A DNA stretch of 64,000 nucleotides from Actinomyces massiliensis 4401292. Its GTDB lineage: Bacteria > Actinomycetota > Actinomycetes > Actinomycetales > Actinomycetaceae. Shown here one piece after another: positions 52,597-63,900 of this stretch. Where the stretch lies: positions 286,304 to 350,303 of the forward strand of contig NZ_JH711482.1 in the NCBI RefSeq assembly GCF_000269805.1. The letters run 5' to 3'. Positions within the stretch are counted from its first letter, which is position 1, and each line of letters opens with the position of its first letter. The notes under the pieces were generated by a model. That model was not told the origin of the DNA. It did no database searches and saw only the letters and a program-made list of their open reading frames with translations. The position numbers were made by a program, and so were the translations under genes.

Positions 52597-52712
52597 ATCA
52601 GCCCAAGGGGCTCTGACCGCGCCCTTGATCTGAAGTCCACAGAAGTCGTTCTGCGACTGCTGATGGACTGGACAGCTCTTGCGAGTAGTCGGTAGACAGT
52701 GCAAGGCATGTC

Positions 52713-53207
52713 ATGCGCGACTTCCAACCGCTGGTTGCTCGTACCCGGACGGTACACCGTGCAGTGGGGCCGGTGGCGTATGACTGCGTGAAGGTCGTCG
52801 TAATACGGAGCGGAACCGCGGTCCTATTCTCCGAGTTCGGGCAGAAGCCCATCCGGCCCGGCGATGTGCTGCTACTGGCTCCGAACACGCTGTAGCTCCT
52901 CTGAACCGGAGGGACACATCACGGTCACCTCGGTGTCGCTGGACTCGGACTACGTGCTCGATCAGGTGCGCTGGCGGTACGCTGGCATCGTCCAGGACAG
53001 GCTCGACGCGCAGGGCTTCGCCGACACCATCTATAGCGAGCCAGCGCAGGTCCTCTCTTCACTGACGCCTATGGCAAGACGCCGCAGGCGTTCTTGACGA
53101 TGCTGCGGTGTGAGCAGTTGGCCCGGCTGCTGCGTGAGACCGATCTGCCGATCGAGGCGGCGATGCGCAAGCTCGGTTGGTCGAGTCGTGGCCATGCGGC
53201 TCGGTTA
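52713..53207 (+). pseudogene. Broken AraC-family regulator
   Basis: The first frame gives a cupin-like AraC N-terminus (RSGTAVLFSEFGQKPIRPGDVLLLAPNTL) and stops at 52895. A second frame continues with EPEGHITVTSVSLDSDYVLDQVRW and TIYSEPAQVL. A third carries DAYGKTPQAFLTMLRCEQLARLL and AMRKLGWSSRGHAARL, the C-terminal helix-turn-helix. The middle of the protein is missing, two frame changes are needed, and the end is cut at 53207 where a HAD-gene fragment begins. It is not functional. Confidence 0.75.
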
Positions 53208-53362
53208 TCATGCCATTCTCCGCGATGATCGGGCTCTGCGTGATCGTGGTTCCCAGGGTGGCCCGCAGGTTGGCGAGTTGGCGTCCCGAGGCCGGCGCGA
53301 AGACGACGCCGTGCTCATGCATGCGGGCCACGACGGTGTCGAGACGACGTGGGATGCGTCCC
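53208..53362 (-). pseudogene. Right copy of the direct repeat: fragment of the HAD phosphatase gene
   Basis: The fragment encodes RIPRRLDTVVARMHEH and SGRQLANLRATLGTTI, nearly identical to residues 43–93 of the intact phosphatase at 47573–48460. It has neither catalytic ends nor a start. It abuts the truncated AraC gene at 53207, so it marks one edge of the island. Confidence 0.85.
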
Positions 53363-53427
53363 ACGCCCTGCTCCCCCGACTCAGGATCGTCGGCACCCAC
53401 CTGCTCGGCTCCCACCGCCGCGGCTCA

Positions 53428-54033
53428 TCAGGAGTGCGGGGCTGAGGGGCGGGGAAGGCTGCGGCGCGCCACGGCCTCGGCGACCTCGAAGGCCTCCTCC
53501 AGGCTCGAGGCGTGGCCGAGGTAGTTGAGGCGGTAGGCGACGGCGCCGATCATCAAGTCGACGCTCATGGCCGGATCGGGGCCCGGCCACTGGCCGGCGG
53601 CACGGGCCCTTGTCACGGCGTCGATGGCGCTGTTGCGCAGTGGGGCGATGATGCGGTCGCGATAAGCGGCCTGAGCCTCGGGGCGCCCGATGAGCTCCAG
53701 GGCGATCTGGGGCAGGACATCGGCCAGCGGCGAGGCGGCGATGTAGGAGTGCGCTTGAACGATGAGGGCGCTCAGATCCGCAAGCGGGTCCTGGCTCGGC
53801 TCGCGCTCGCGCGGTCCCAGAGCCGCATCGACCGCATCGACCGCAAGGTCGACCAGGGACGGCCACCGGCGGTAGATCGTCGACTTGGGCACTCCCGCGC
53901 GGCGTGCGACCTCATCAATGCGCAGGCCGCGGAAGCCCTTCTCGGCGAGCAGGCCGAAAGTCTCCCGCAGCACCCTGACGTCCACCGAGGCGTCCCGGGG
54001 CCGCCCGCTGCGCGGTCTGCCGGTCGTGGACAC
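53428..54033 (-). CDS. TetR-family transcriptional regulator
   Basis: This repressor of about 201 residues has the TetR DNA-binding domain VLRETFGLLAEKGFRGLRIDEVARRAGVPKSTIYRRWPSLVDL (residues 20–63) and an all-helical ligand domain. GTG 54033 is chosen because GAGGAGG lies five bases upstream; GTG 54051 is possible. It is divergent from a small frame and a frameshifted dehydrogenase, whose promoter it probably controls. Confidence 0.87.
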   Translation of the reverse strand: MSTTGRPRSGRPRDASVDVRVLRETFGLLAEKGFRGLRIDEVARRAGVPKSTIYRRWPSLVDLAVDAVDAALGPREREPSQDPLADLSALIVQAHSYIAASPLADVLPQIALELIGRPEAQAAYRDRIIAPLRNSAIDAVTRARAAGQWPGPDPAMSVDLMIGAVAYRLNYLGHASSLEEAFEVAEAVARRSLPRPSAPHS

Positions 54034-54144
54034 CGTCGCCTCCTCACTCACTCGGGCGTGCTCGCCGCGGATTCTTCCAAAGCGGCCGGCAACTCGCTAC
54101 TATCAGTTATGCAACTATTGGTATCGTAAATATGAGGAGGACCC

Positions 54145-54252
54145 ATGGTCCCCAACAGTGCGGAACCGCGGGACGGCGCCGTGACGATGCGGTTTCGCTG
54201 GTCGACGATCCCGGCATTCCCCCTCGCCGGCCACAACGAAGGGGGCCTATGA
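54145..54252 (+). CDS. Small 35-residue protein or leader upstream of the dehydrogenase
   Basis: ATG 54145 has an ideal ribosome site, GAGGAGG with four bases spacing (54134–54140). The 35-residue product (MVPNSAEPRDGAVTMRFRW...) resembles nothing known. Its stop lies one base before the dehydrogenase ATG 54254, a layout for translational coupling. It may be a leader that drives translation of the downstream gene. Confidence 0.45.
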   Translation: MVPNSAEPRDGAVTMRFRWSTIPAFPLAGHNEGGL

Positions 54253-54253
54253 G

Positions 54254-55209
54254 ATGTGGGCCGTTCAGTACCGCAGCAGCGGAGGACCGAAGGTCCTGCG
54301 GCTCGAGAAGGCGCCGCGCCCCGTCCTCCGTCCCGGGCAGGTCCTCGTGCGCACACTCGCGAGTGGAGTGAGCCGGGTCGATGTGCTTTACCGGCGCGCG
54401 GTCGTCTGCCGCACGGAGTCTCGTTCCCCAAGCGGACGGGATTCGACGCTGTCGGTCAGGTCGTGGCCGGCAGCAGCGGTCCGATCAAGGTCGGGGACTG
54501 GGTCGCCGTGGTGCTGGGTCTCGAACCGCTGCGAGGCCGGGGCACGACGGTCGAGCTGCTCGCGGTCGAGCCATCGCGCTGCGGCCGGTTCCCCGCCGGA
54601 TACGTGCCGTCCGTCGAGGACTGCGCACTCGTGCTGGGAGGGCTCACCGCCCTGCGCGCTGTGCGCAACGGCCTGCGGGTCCGGCGCGGCGACCGTCTGC
54701 TGGTCGTGGGTGCGGGCGGGCCGGTGGGGATGGCGGCGATTCAGATCGCACGCGGTTGCGGGGCGTCGGTCGATGCCATCGCGGGCCGGACGGCGCTCGA
54801 GCGCTGCCGGGGCCTGGGCGCCGAGCACGTGCGCGACTACCGCAGCCCGGAGGCCGAGGCGATGCGGGGCTCGCGCTCCTACGACGGCGTGGTCGTGGCG
54901 GCCGGGAGCCCCGCGGCGTGGTTCGGGGCGGCTTGCCGCGGGGCGACGGCGGCGCTCACCGACGGCGGCTCCTGGCTCCCGTCGGTGCCCGCCGCGATGC
55001 GCGCCGGGGTGCACAGCGTGCCCATCGCCGCGGGTCACGACTGCGACGACCTCACCTGGTTGGCGCGCAGGATCGCGGCCGGAGAGCTCGTACCCGTCGT
55101 CGGGCGGCGCTACGGAGCGGCCGAGGTCGGGCGCGCGCACGCCGAGCTCGGCTCGGGCGGGACGTGCGGCGCCCGGATCATCGATCACCGGGATGCGCCG
55201 GCGCTCTGA
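54254..55209 (+). pseudogene. MDR-family zinc-less alcohol dehydrogenase-like gene, frameshifted
   Basis: The first frame (from ATG 54254) encodes MWAVQYRSSGGPKVLRLEKA to VDVLYRRA, the GroES-like start of a quinone-oxidoreductase-type dehydrogenase. Near 54400 the homology passes to another frame: RLPHGVSFPKRTGFDAVGQV, then the NAD(P)-binding LLVVGAGGPVGMAAIQIARG, ending at 55209. A single indel in the GC-rich run near 54395–54410 explains it, either a true mutation or a sequence error. It is divergent from the TetR gene. Confidence 0.75.
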
Positions 55210-55260
55210 GCGACGTGCAGGCGTGCGGGGCCGAGGGCCCGAGTGCCGAGCCGGATGCGG

Positions 55261-56571
55261 TCAGACCACCAGCGGCGCTAGAAGGAACCCGAGTATGACG
55301 CATATGACGATCGAAACTGTTCCCGGCAGGACGAAGGGGTGGGCGAAGACGTTCCCGCCCACGCGCGTGGAGCCGGTGTCGTCCATCTCCATGGCCGCGA
55401 CCGTCGTCGGGTAGTTCGGCAGGAGGTAGTAGTTGGCGACGGCGGGGTAACTGGCCAGTAGTGCCACAGCGGGCAGGCCGAGGCTCACCATGAGGGGCAT
55501 GAATGCCTTGGTGGTGGCGGCGTGGGAGAACATGAGCGGCGCGGCGAAGTAGAAGAACACCGCGGCCAACCAGGGCAGTGCCTGGAGCGGTCCGGAGAGC
55601 GCGACCGAGATGGCCCCCTCGTAGTGCTCGACGAAGGCGTTGCCGAGCCAGGCCAGGCCCATGACGCAGATGGTCGCCGTCATACCGGCCCGGAAGGTGT
55701 CCTGGCTCGCGATCGACGCCGTGGGCTTGCGCGCCACGAGGCAGATGACGGCGGCAGTAGTCAGCATGATGGTCATGATGGCCAGTGTCGAGCTCATCGG
55801 CGGGTTGGAGATGATCCCGACCTCCTGGGAGGTCACCGTCGCGTAGGCGACGACCAGGACGAGGGCGGCGAGGAAGATGAGCAGACTCGGCACCGCACTG
55901 CGAGTGGGCCGGTAATCGTCCGTGACCGCGGCGCTCGGCCTGACCAGGCCCTTGTCCAGGCGCTCCCGGTAGACCGGGTCGTCCTTGAGATCGGATCCCT
56001 GGCGCGCGGCGACGACGGCGCCGACCGCCAGGCCGATGAAGGTCGTGGGAATGACGACGGCCAGGCAGATCAGGTAGCCGATCCCCAGCGGCTCGAGAGC
56101 GATGACGAGGGCGACCATGGCCGCCGAGATGGGCGAGGCGGCGACTCCCACCTGCGAGGCGACGACCGCGATGGACAGCGGACGGGAAGGGCGGATCCTG
56201 TGCTCCTTCGACACGTCGACGATGACGGGGATGACCGAGTAGGCGGTGTGTCCGGTACCGCACATGACGGACATGAGGAAGGTGACGAAGGGCGCCAGGA
56301 AGACGATCTGCCGGGGGTGCTTGCGCAGCAGGAGCTCAGTGAGGTGAACGAGGTGGTCCATGGAGCCGGCCACCTGGAGCGCGGCGACGGTGCAGATGAC
56401 GGACATGATGATGCCGATGACATCCCAGGGCACGTGCTCACTCGCGGTGGGCACGCCGGTGACAGCCAGGACGATGACGCCGGCCGCTCCCGCCAGGCCG
56501 ATGCCGATGCCGCCGAGCCTGGCGCCGACGATAATGAACAGTAGGACGATGAGTAGGTGGAACCAGATCAT
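55261..56571 (-). CDS. Anaerobic C4-dicarboxylate transporter, DcuA/DcuB family
   Basis: This 436-residue membrane protein with about 11–12 helices matches Dcu carriers, which exchange fumarate, malate or aspartate for succinate in anaerobic cells. The start IWFHLLIVLLFIIVGARLGGIGIGLAGAAGV and MCGTGHTAYSVIPVIVDVSKEHRIRPSRPLS near residue 120 are family hallmarks, as is the length (433 in E. coli DcuA). ATG 56571 follows GGAGGAAG. This fits a fermentative organism that excretes succinate (inference). Confidence 0.92.
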   Translation of the reverse strand: MIWFHLLIVLLFIIVGARLGGIGIGLAGAAGVIVLAVTGVPTASEHVPWDVIGIIMSVICTVAALQVAGSMDHLVHLTELLLRKHPRQIVFLAPFVTFLMSVMCGTGHTAYSVIPVIVDVSKEHRIRPSRPLSIAVVASQVGVAASPISAAMVALVIALEPLGIGYLICLAVVIPTTFIGLAVGAVVAARQGSDLKDDPVYRERLDKGLVRPSAAVTDDYRPTRSAVPSLLIFLAALVLVVAYATVTSQEVGIISNPPMSSTLAIMTIMLTTAAVICLVARKPTASIASQDTFRAGMTATICVMGLAWLGNAFVEHYEGAISVALSGPLQALPWLAAVFFYFAAPLMFSHAATTKAFMPLMVSLGLPAVALLASYPAVANYYLLPNYPTTVAAMEMDDTGSTRVGGNVFAHPFVLPGTVSIVICVILGFLLAPLVV

Positions 56572-57011
56572 GGATGGTCTTCCTCCACTCAGGGGGACAG
56601 CGATTGCCCGCTGATCGGGCGCCACCCAGTGCCAGCGCATCCGGTGCCGCTGCGCCAGCGGCACCACGACTGGAAAGTGGTGACGCAAGACTCATTTTAT
56701 AAGGCATTCTGTCATCTCGCTGGCTTTTGGCACGGGAATCGAATGGAAATGGGCTGAGAAGGCCTCACGGACTTGCGCGCACTTCTCCGAGCATCTCCTA
56801 GCACCCCATCCTCGTCCCCTCACGGTCAAAGAGTGTCAAAGAGCTCGACCCGGGCAGTGGCGGTCCAGCATTGAAAGGACGTGCAGACGTGCACAAGTGG
56901 ACCCGTCTCAGCACGGAACCCGGGCCTCTGGCGGCGAATCGTGGAAGGAAAAGTTCTGATCTGAAGGTGCGCTCGGCGGGAGTCGCCGCTCTGCGACTCC
57001 CTAGAAACAAC
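56572..57011. other. Intergenic region between the Dcu gene and tRNA-Pro
   Basis: These 440 bases have no supported gene. A TATAAA on the minus strand (56701–56696) could be the -10 of the dicarboxylate transporter gene, 125 bases before its start. GTCAAAGAG occurs twice in tandem (56825–56833, 56835–56843). Open frames here lack ribosome sites and similarity. Confidence 0.45.
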
Positions 57012-57038
57012 GAAAACCGCTGAGATTCAGCGGTTTTC
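57012..57038 (-). terminator. Rho-independent terminator after tRNA-Pro
   Basis: The 12-base stem GAAAACCGCTGA/TCAGCGGTTTTC (57012–57023 with 57027–57038, three-base loop) begins three bases after the tRNA on the minus strand and is followed by GTTGTTTC. Confidence 0.8.
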
Positions 57039-57040
57039 AG

Positions 57041-57114
<74 letters not shown>

Positions 57115-57240
57115 TCCTTGCGGCTCAGCACCGCTGGGAACGAGTAGAACCATAGCCCATGAGGCCCTTACTCCCGAAATCTGCCGACGGTGACACCACT
57201 CACCGCTTGCTTCGACAGGTTGGCCGAGGAAGCCTCCGGC

Positions 57241-58449
57241 TCAGGTGCTTTCGGTCCAGGCCTTCATGCCACCGGCGAGGTTGGTGAGCTCCCCCGTGTA
57301 GCCGGCGGCCGTCAGCGCCTCGATAGCACGCGCCGAGCGCATTCCGGCAGCACAGTGGACGATCGTCTCCCGGCTCGGATCCAACTCCTCCATGCGCTCC
57401 ACGACCTCCCCCAGCGGAATCCGCAGAGAGCCCTCAATGGCATCGATCGCCACCTCGTTCGGCTCACGCACATCCAGCAGCGTATAGGTGCTTCCGGGCG
57501 CCCGGCCCGCGGCGATCCGGGCACGCAACTCGGTGGCGGTGATCTCGTTCATAGTATGTCCCCTCGGAGTGTCGATCTTTCCGTCAGGAGTATCCCCCTG
57601 CGATCTGACACCGCAGAAGGCCTCGTAGTCAATGAGCCCGGTGATCGTGGGCTCGGTTCCGCACACAGGGCAGGTCGGATTCTTGACGACCGGCAGCTCG
57701 CTCCCCCTCCCCGTCCAGACGTTGAGCAGCACCATGCGACCGATGAGCGGCTGGGCTCCCCCAACAATGAGCTTGAGCGCCTCAGCGGCCTGAATGGTCC
57801 CGACGATTCCCGGCATGACACCCAGCACTCCGCCCTCGGCACATGAAGGAACCGCCCCCGGATCGGGCGGCATCGGGTGCACACAGCGGTAGCACGGGCC
57901 GTTCGGAGCGTCGAACACCGTCACCTGCCCGTGTGAGCGGAACACGGCTCCGTGCACAAGCGGAGTACCGAGCATGACGCAGGCATCGTTGAGCAGGTAG
58001 CGCGTCGGGAAGTTGTCGGTCCCGTCAATGACGACGTCCCACCCGGCGAGCAGCTCCATCGCGTTCGCGCTTGTCAGAGCCGTGTGGTGCGTGATGACCT
58101 TGACGTCGGGATTGAGGGCCTCCACGGCATGACGGGCCGATTCGGTCTTCGGCTGCCCCATTCCCGGCGTCGTGTGGATGACCTGGCGCTGCAGGTTGGA
58201 GACGTCCACAACGTCGTCATCGATGATGCCGAGGCACCCCACCCCGGCGGCTGCCAGGTAAAGAGCAGCCGGAGAACCGAGCGCGCCTGCGCCCACCAGC
58301 AGGACCCGAGCGGCGCGGATGCGCTGCTGCCCAGCGATGCTCACCTCGGGGACCAGCATGTTGCGGGAGTAGCGGCGCTTGTCCGCTGCGGACAGCGGCC
58401 GCAGGCGCTGCGAGTCGATGACTGATGCTTCTAGACCAGAGCGTTGCAC
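57241..58449 (-). CDS. moeZ: ThiF/MoeB-type adenylyltransferase with C-terminal rhodanese domain (MoeZ-like)
   Basis: The enzyme adenylates and then sulfurates the C-terminus of small sulfur-carrier proteins used for molybdopterin, thiamine or cysteine synthesis. Residues 15–265 are an E1-like domain: VLLVGAGALGSPAALYLAAAGVG (ATP site near 48), DDVVDVSNLQRQV, and zinc pairs CYRC and CPVC. Residues 300–400 are a rhodanese domain with catalytic Cys in IVHCAAGMRSA. The start is GTG 58449 without a clear ribosome site. No carrier protein or other cofactor gene is adjacent. Confidence 0.9.
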   Translation of the reverse strand: MQRSGLEASVIDSQRLRPLSAADKRRYSRNMLVPEVSIAGQQRIRAARVLLVGAGALGSPAALYLAAAGVGCLGIIDDDVVDVSNLQRQVIHTTPGMGQPKTESARHAVEALNPDVKVITHHTALTSANAMELLAGWDVVIDGTDNFPTRYLLNDACVMLGTPLVHGAVFRSHGQVTVFDAPNGPCYRCVHPMPPDPGAVPSCAEGGVLGVMPGIVGTIQAAEALKLIVGGAQPLIGRMVLLNVWTGRGSELPVVKNPTCPVCGTEPTITGLIDYEAFCGVRSQGDTPDGKIDTPRGHTMNEITATELRARIAAGRAPGSTYTLLDVREPNEVAIDAIEGSLRIPLGEVVERMEELDPSRETIVHCAAGMRSARAIEALTAAGYTGELTNLAGGMKAWTEST

Positions 58450-58473
58450 GGGAAACTGTTCCCACGCCTTCCG

Positions 58474-60129
<1,656 letters not shown>

Positions 60130-60135
60130 GGCTAC

Positions 60136-60141
60136 AGTCTA
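60136..60141 (-). promoter_or_regulatory. Leaderless -10 element of pgi
   Basis: On the minus strand TAGACT stands six bases before ATG 60129. Confidence 0.5.
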
Positions 60142-60205
60142 TGGGTGTCGCAGCCATGCGCCACTCTCCGGCGCCAACCGTTCTCAGGATTGCGGGGTCC
60201 TCATA

Positions 60206-61033
60206 ATGGCTCCTGAAGCACCGACAAGAATTCATGCGGTTCTCACCTCTGCCGATGCCGTGCGCGCCGCCCTGGTCGAGCTGTCCGACGAGTCCAAGGC
60301 GGCACAGGTCGCCCGCTACCTGCGCGCCGTTCCCGGCGGCTACGGAGAGGGCGACCGCTTCCGCGGCGTGCCCGTCCCGCAGGTTCGCGCCATTGCGAAG
60401 CGCGCAGTTCTCGACGACGACGAGCTGGAGCGTCTGGTGGCCGGCCCCTGGCACGAGGAGCGGATGGCCGCGCTGTGCGTCGCCGTCGCTCAGGCCAAGC
60501 GAATCAGCCGTCTGCTGGGCTCGAAACGGGCGCAGCGAGATCCCGATTCGCAGGCTGTCCAGGAGGCACTGGCCAGGCGCGAGGAGCTGGGGCGGCGGTA
60601 TCTGGACTGGGTCGGCCGGGACCTGGTCAACAACTGGGACCTGGTGGACACCTCGGCCGAGCACCTCGTGGGGGCCTGGCTCCTCGTTCCTCTCGCGGGA
60701 GCGCAAGGGCTGCCCTCCCGAATCACCGATCTCATCGCGAGCAGCAACGTGTGGGAGCGGCGCGTAGCGGTCATGTCCACCTTCGCCAGCACCCGAGCCG
60801 GCACCGACTGGCCGACCTACGCCGCCGCCCGGCAACTGCTCGATGATCCTCACGATCTCATCCACAAGGCGGTCGGCTGGATGCTGCGGGAGGCGGGGAA
60901 GCGCGTCGATGAGGCCTCGCTCATCGCCTTCCTCGACCAGTACGCCGCGCGCATGCCGCGAACGATGCTGCGCTACGCGATTGAGAGGTTCTCCCCCGAG
61001 GTCCGAGCCCACTACCGGTCACTGAGGGTCTGA
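60206..61033 (+). CDS. DNA alkylation repair protein, AlkD-like HEAT-repeat glycosylase
   Basis: This 275-residue protein is built of helical repeats like AlkD, which excises cationic alkylated bases such as 3-methyladenine. Diagnostic segments are YFRAVPGGYGEGDRF-like (RYLRAVPGGYGEGDRFRGVPVPQVR, near residue 35), the NNWDLVDTSAEHLVG motif near 150 with active-site Trp and Asp, and HKAVGWMLREAGKR near 220. ATG 60206 is the first suitable start after pgi's divergent promoter. It converges on a broken AraC gene with a short overlap. Confidence 0.9.
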   Translation: MAPEAPTRIHAVLTSADAVRAALVELSDESKAAQVARYLRAVPGGYGEGDRFRGVPVPQVRAIAKRAVLDDDELERLVAGPWHEERMAALCVAVAQAKRISRLLGSKRAQRDPDSQAVQEALARREELGRRYLDWVGRDLVNNWDLVDTSAEHLVGAWLLVPLAGAQGLPSRITDLIASSNVWERRVAVMSTFASTRAGTDWPTYAAARQLLDDPHDLIHKAVGWMLREAGKRVDEASLIAFLDQYAARMPRTMLRYAIERFSPEVRAHYRSLRV

Positions 61034-61576
61034 CGTTCGCTGATGGTCTGCTGCCGGTACAGGCTCGGTGAGAGGCCCAGGACTTGTCGGAAGTCGGCGG
61101 TCAGGGGGGCGTGGTCCGCGTAGTCGAGCTCGGCGGCCACATGCGCAACGGTGAGAGACGGATCCTCCCGGAGCCGTTGCGCCGCTTCCTGGAGCCGGTA
61201 GCGTCCGATCACGGCCAGTTGGGGGCAGACCGATGTAGTTCTCGGAGAACCGCTGTAGGCTCCGACCGGAGATGCCAAGGCGCTCGGCGAGCTGTTGAAC
61301 GCGCAGAATGCCTCTGCCGGAGGCGACGACGTCCTCCATCTTGTTGGCCATGAGCGCCATCGCTTGTGTCGGCCCGGTCGTCAGGCCAGGATGGGGAAGA
61401 GCCTGGCCGTGGTGGATGAGATATGACCGACGTCGGGGGAAGGGTGCGGAGGAGCCGATCTCGAAGACCATGGAGCGCAATTGAGTCAGCGGTTCCACGT
61501 CGGCGCCGAGGAGCATCTCGGCGAACATCGCAACGCGATCGATGACGGACGGGATCGCCGCGCCGTTGTGGAGCAC
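61019..61576 (-). pseudogene. AraC-family regulator with frameshift at a C5 run
   Basis: From GTG 61576, directly after the Der stop, one frame gives an AraC ligand-domain portion and the start of the HTH (ILRVQQLAERLGISGRSLQRFSENYIGL). The homology then continues in the next frame: LAVIGRYRLQEAAQRLREDP, ending near 61019. Removing one C from the five-C run around 61211–61216 (minus strand CCCCC) restores a single reading frame. The 5' part of the ligand domain also seems short. This may be a mutation, slippage site or sequence error. Confidence 0.65.
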
Positions 61577-63736
61577 TCAGCGCCGTTTGCGCTTCTCCCG
61601 CACACGCACTCCGATCTGAACGGGCGTGCCGACGAAACCGAACTCCTCGCGCAGGCGCCGCTCGATGAAGCGGCGATATCCGGCATCCAGGAAACCGGTT
61701 GAGAACACGACAATACGTGGCGGCGCCGTCTGCACCTGGGTGGCGAAGAGGATGCGGGGCTGCTTGCCGCCGCGCAGCGGGTGCGGCGTCGCGGATTGCA
61801 GCTCACCGAGAAAGGCGTTGAGCCGACCGGTCGGGATGCGGGTGGTCCAGCCCTCAAGGGCGGTGTCCAGGGCACGCACAAGCCGGTTGGTGTGCCAGCC
61901 GGTGCGCGCCGCCAGGTTGATGTGCGGCGCCCAGGCCACATGCGCCAAGTCGTGCTCGGTCTCCCAGGCCAGCATCTTCTGGCGCTCCTCGTCGACCAGG
62001 TCCCACTTGTTGTTGACCAGCACGAGGGCCCGTCCGGCATCCACCGCCTGCTGGATGACACGCACATCCTGTTCGGTGATCGGCTCGGAGGCATCCAGGA
62101 GAATGACGGCCACCTCGGCCTTCTCAATGGCGCCCTGGGTACGCAGGACTGCGTAGTAATCGGCGCCGCGGGCCTGTTTCACACGACGGCGAATGCCGGC
62201 GGTGTCTACGAAGACCCATCTGCGCCCGTCGAGTTCGAGGACCTCATCGACCGGGTCGCGGGTCGTACCGGCGACCTCGTTGACCACCACCCGAGCAGCC
62301 CTGGCGATGGAGTTCAGCAGAGAAGACTTCCCGACGTTCGGTCGGCCCACCAGGGCGATGCGGTGCAGGTCGTCATCGCGAACCGGCCCGGCGACGGCGG
62401 ACACCTCGGGAAGAATCGCCATGGCGGCGTCCAGGACATCGCCGCTGCCGCGCCCGTGCAGCGCGGAAACCGGGTAGGGCTCGCCGAGCCCCAAGTTCCA
62501 CAGGGCGGCCGCATCACCCTCCTGAGCCGGCGAGTCCACCTTGTTGGCGGCCAGCACGACGGGCTTGCCCGACTTGCGCAGCATCTGCACGATGCGCGCA
62601 TCGGTCTCGGTGATGCCGACCTGAGCATCGACGACGAGCATGACGGCGTCGGACATGTTGACAGCGATCTCGGCCTGGGTGGCGACGGCGGCATCCAGAC
62701 CGGCGACGTCCACCTCCCAACCGCCGGTGTCCACGATGGTGAAGCGCCGGCCGGCCCATTCCGCCGGATAGGAGACGCGGTCGCGAGTCACGCCCGGCGT
62801 GTCCTGAACCACGGCTGCGCGACGCCCCAGGACCCGGTTGACGAGGGTGGACTTGCCGACATTCGGTCGGCCTATGACCGCGAGAACAGGCAGGCCTGCT
62901 TCCAGGCCGGAGTCTGTCGCCGGGATGTCCTGGCCGTCCAGTAGAGCGAGATCCTCCTCCTCGAGCTCGTAGTCGGCCAACCCCTCACGCAGGGCCTCGG
63001 CCCGCAAGAGGTCTTGGCGATCGCGCTCAGCGGCCTGATCGAGCTCGCTCTCGATAAGAGCGATGACATGCTCGACCGTCTCGGGAAGATCCATGTCGGA
63101 GGTGTCCACGAGGGTCACGCCCTCCGGAGCCGTGAGGAACTGGGAGACTGCGGAGTCATCCTGATCCCGACGAACCACCTGATCGCGCAGGGCAGCGGCG
63201 TCGATGTGCTTGCCGGCGGCCTCCAAATCGGCGGCGCGACGGGCGAGGCGAGCCTCCTCGCTGGCGGTGATGAGCAGGCGCACGTCTGCGTCGGGTGCGA
63301 TGACGGTGGTGATGTCCCGGCCCTCGGCCACGACTCCGGCACCCGCGGAGAAGGCGCGATGCAGCCCGGCAGCCTCACTATGGATGATCTCGCGCTGGAG
63401 GCGGGCCAGCTCGGCGCGGACATCGAGGTTGGTGGCCACCTTGGAGACGATGGCGGCGATATGAGGATCGCGGATGGCGCTGGCGATGTCTTCACTGCCG
63501 CAGACAACACCCGGCGCCTCGGGATTGACCCCCATCGTCAAAGGCATGGTCTCGACCGCGCGCGTCACGGCCTCCGAGTCTTCAAGATCGACGCCCTCGT
63601 GCTCGCACCACCAGGCCGCTGCCCGGTACATGGCGCCGGTGTCGAGATAGGCCAAACCGAGTCTGGAGGCGACTTGCTTGGAAACGGTCGACTTGCCTGA
63701 TCCGCTCGGCCCGTCGATCGCGACAACGATTCCCAT
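61577..63736 (-). CDS. cmk-der: Fused cytidylate kinase – ribosome-assembly GTPase Der
   Basis: This is a 719-residue two-enzyme protein. Residues 1–225 are CMP kinase: [18 protein letters not shown] at residue 6, [12 protein letters not shown] and [11 protein letters not shown]. After an acidic linker ([12 protein letters not shown]), residues 280–719 are Der/EngA with two GTPase domains: [10 protein letters not shown] near 289 and [10 protein letters not shown] near 464, each with DTxG ([16 protein letters not shown]) and NKxD (ANKVD, NNKWD). A C-terminal KH-like domain ends REKRKRR. Separate cmk and der genes are adjacent in many actinobacteria, so fusion is a natural derivative. ATG 63736 has GGAGGAAAG upstream. 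Confidence 0.94.
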   Translation of the reverse strand: MGIVVAIDGPSGSGKSTVSKQVASRLGLAYLDTGAMYRAAAWWCEHEGVDLEDSEAVTRAVETMPLTMGVNPEAPGVVCGSEDIASAIRDPHIAAIVSKVATNLDVRAELARLQREIIHSEAAGLHRAFSAGAGVVAEGRDITTVIAPDADVRLLITASEEARLARRAADLEAAGKHIDAAALRDQVVRRDQDDSAVSQFLTAPEGVTLVDTSDMDLPETVEHVIALIESELDQAAERDRQDLLRAEALREGLADYELEEEDLALLDGQDIPATDSGLEAGLPVLAVIGRPNVGKSTLVNRVLGRRAAVVQDTPGVTRDRVSYPAEWAGRRFTIVDTGGWEVDVAGLDAAVATQAEIAVNMSDAVMLVVDAQVGITETDARIVQMLRKSGKPVVLAANKVDSPAQEGDAAALWNLGLGEPYPVSALHGRGSGDVLDAAMAILPEVSAVAGPVRDDDLHRIALVGRPNVGKSSLLNSIARAARVVVNEVAGTTRDPVDEVLELDGRRWVFVDTAGIRRRVKQARGADYYAVLRTQGAIEKAEVAVILLDASEPITEQDVRVIQQAVDAGRALVLVNNKWDLVDEERQKMLAWETEHDLAHVAWAPHINLAARTGWHTNRLVRALDTALEGWTTRIPTGRLNAFLGELQSATPHPLRGGKQPRILFATQVQTAPPRIVVFSTGFLDAGYRRFIERRLREEFGFVGTPVQIGVRVREKRKRR

Positions 63737-63900
63737 GTGCTTTCCTCCAGACCTCGGTGAACCCGTCCAAGGGTCCCATACGCAACACGTGTCCTTGACA
63801 CACTGCGTTCATGAGATCGCGCACGACTGACAGGCCGCTCACAATAAAGATCCTTCAAGAATGGGATCGAAAAGAGACGCTGGAAAACCGGAGCGGAGTC

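Noticed and set aside
53059-53415. A separate small HAD-like gene
   Set aside because: It covers only about 51 codons copied from the upstream gene, lacks both catalytic ends and runs into the broken AraC sequence.
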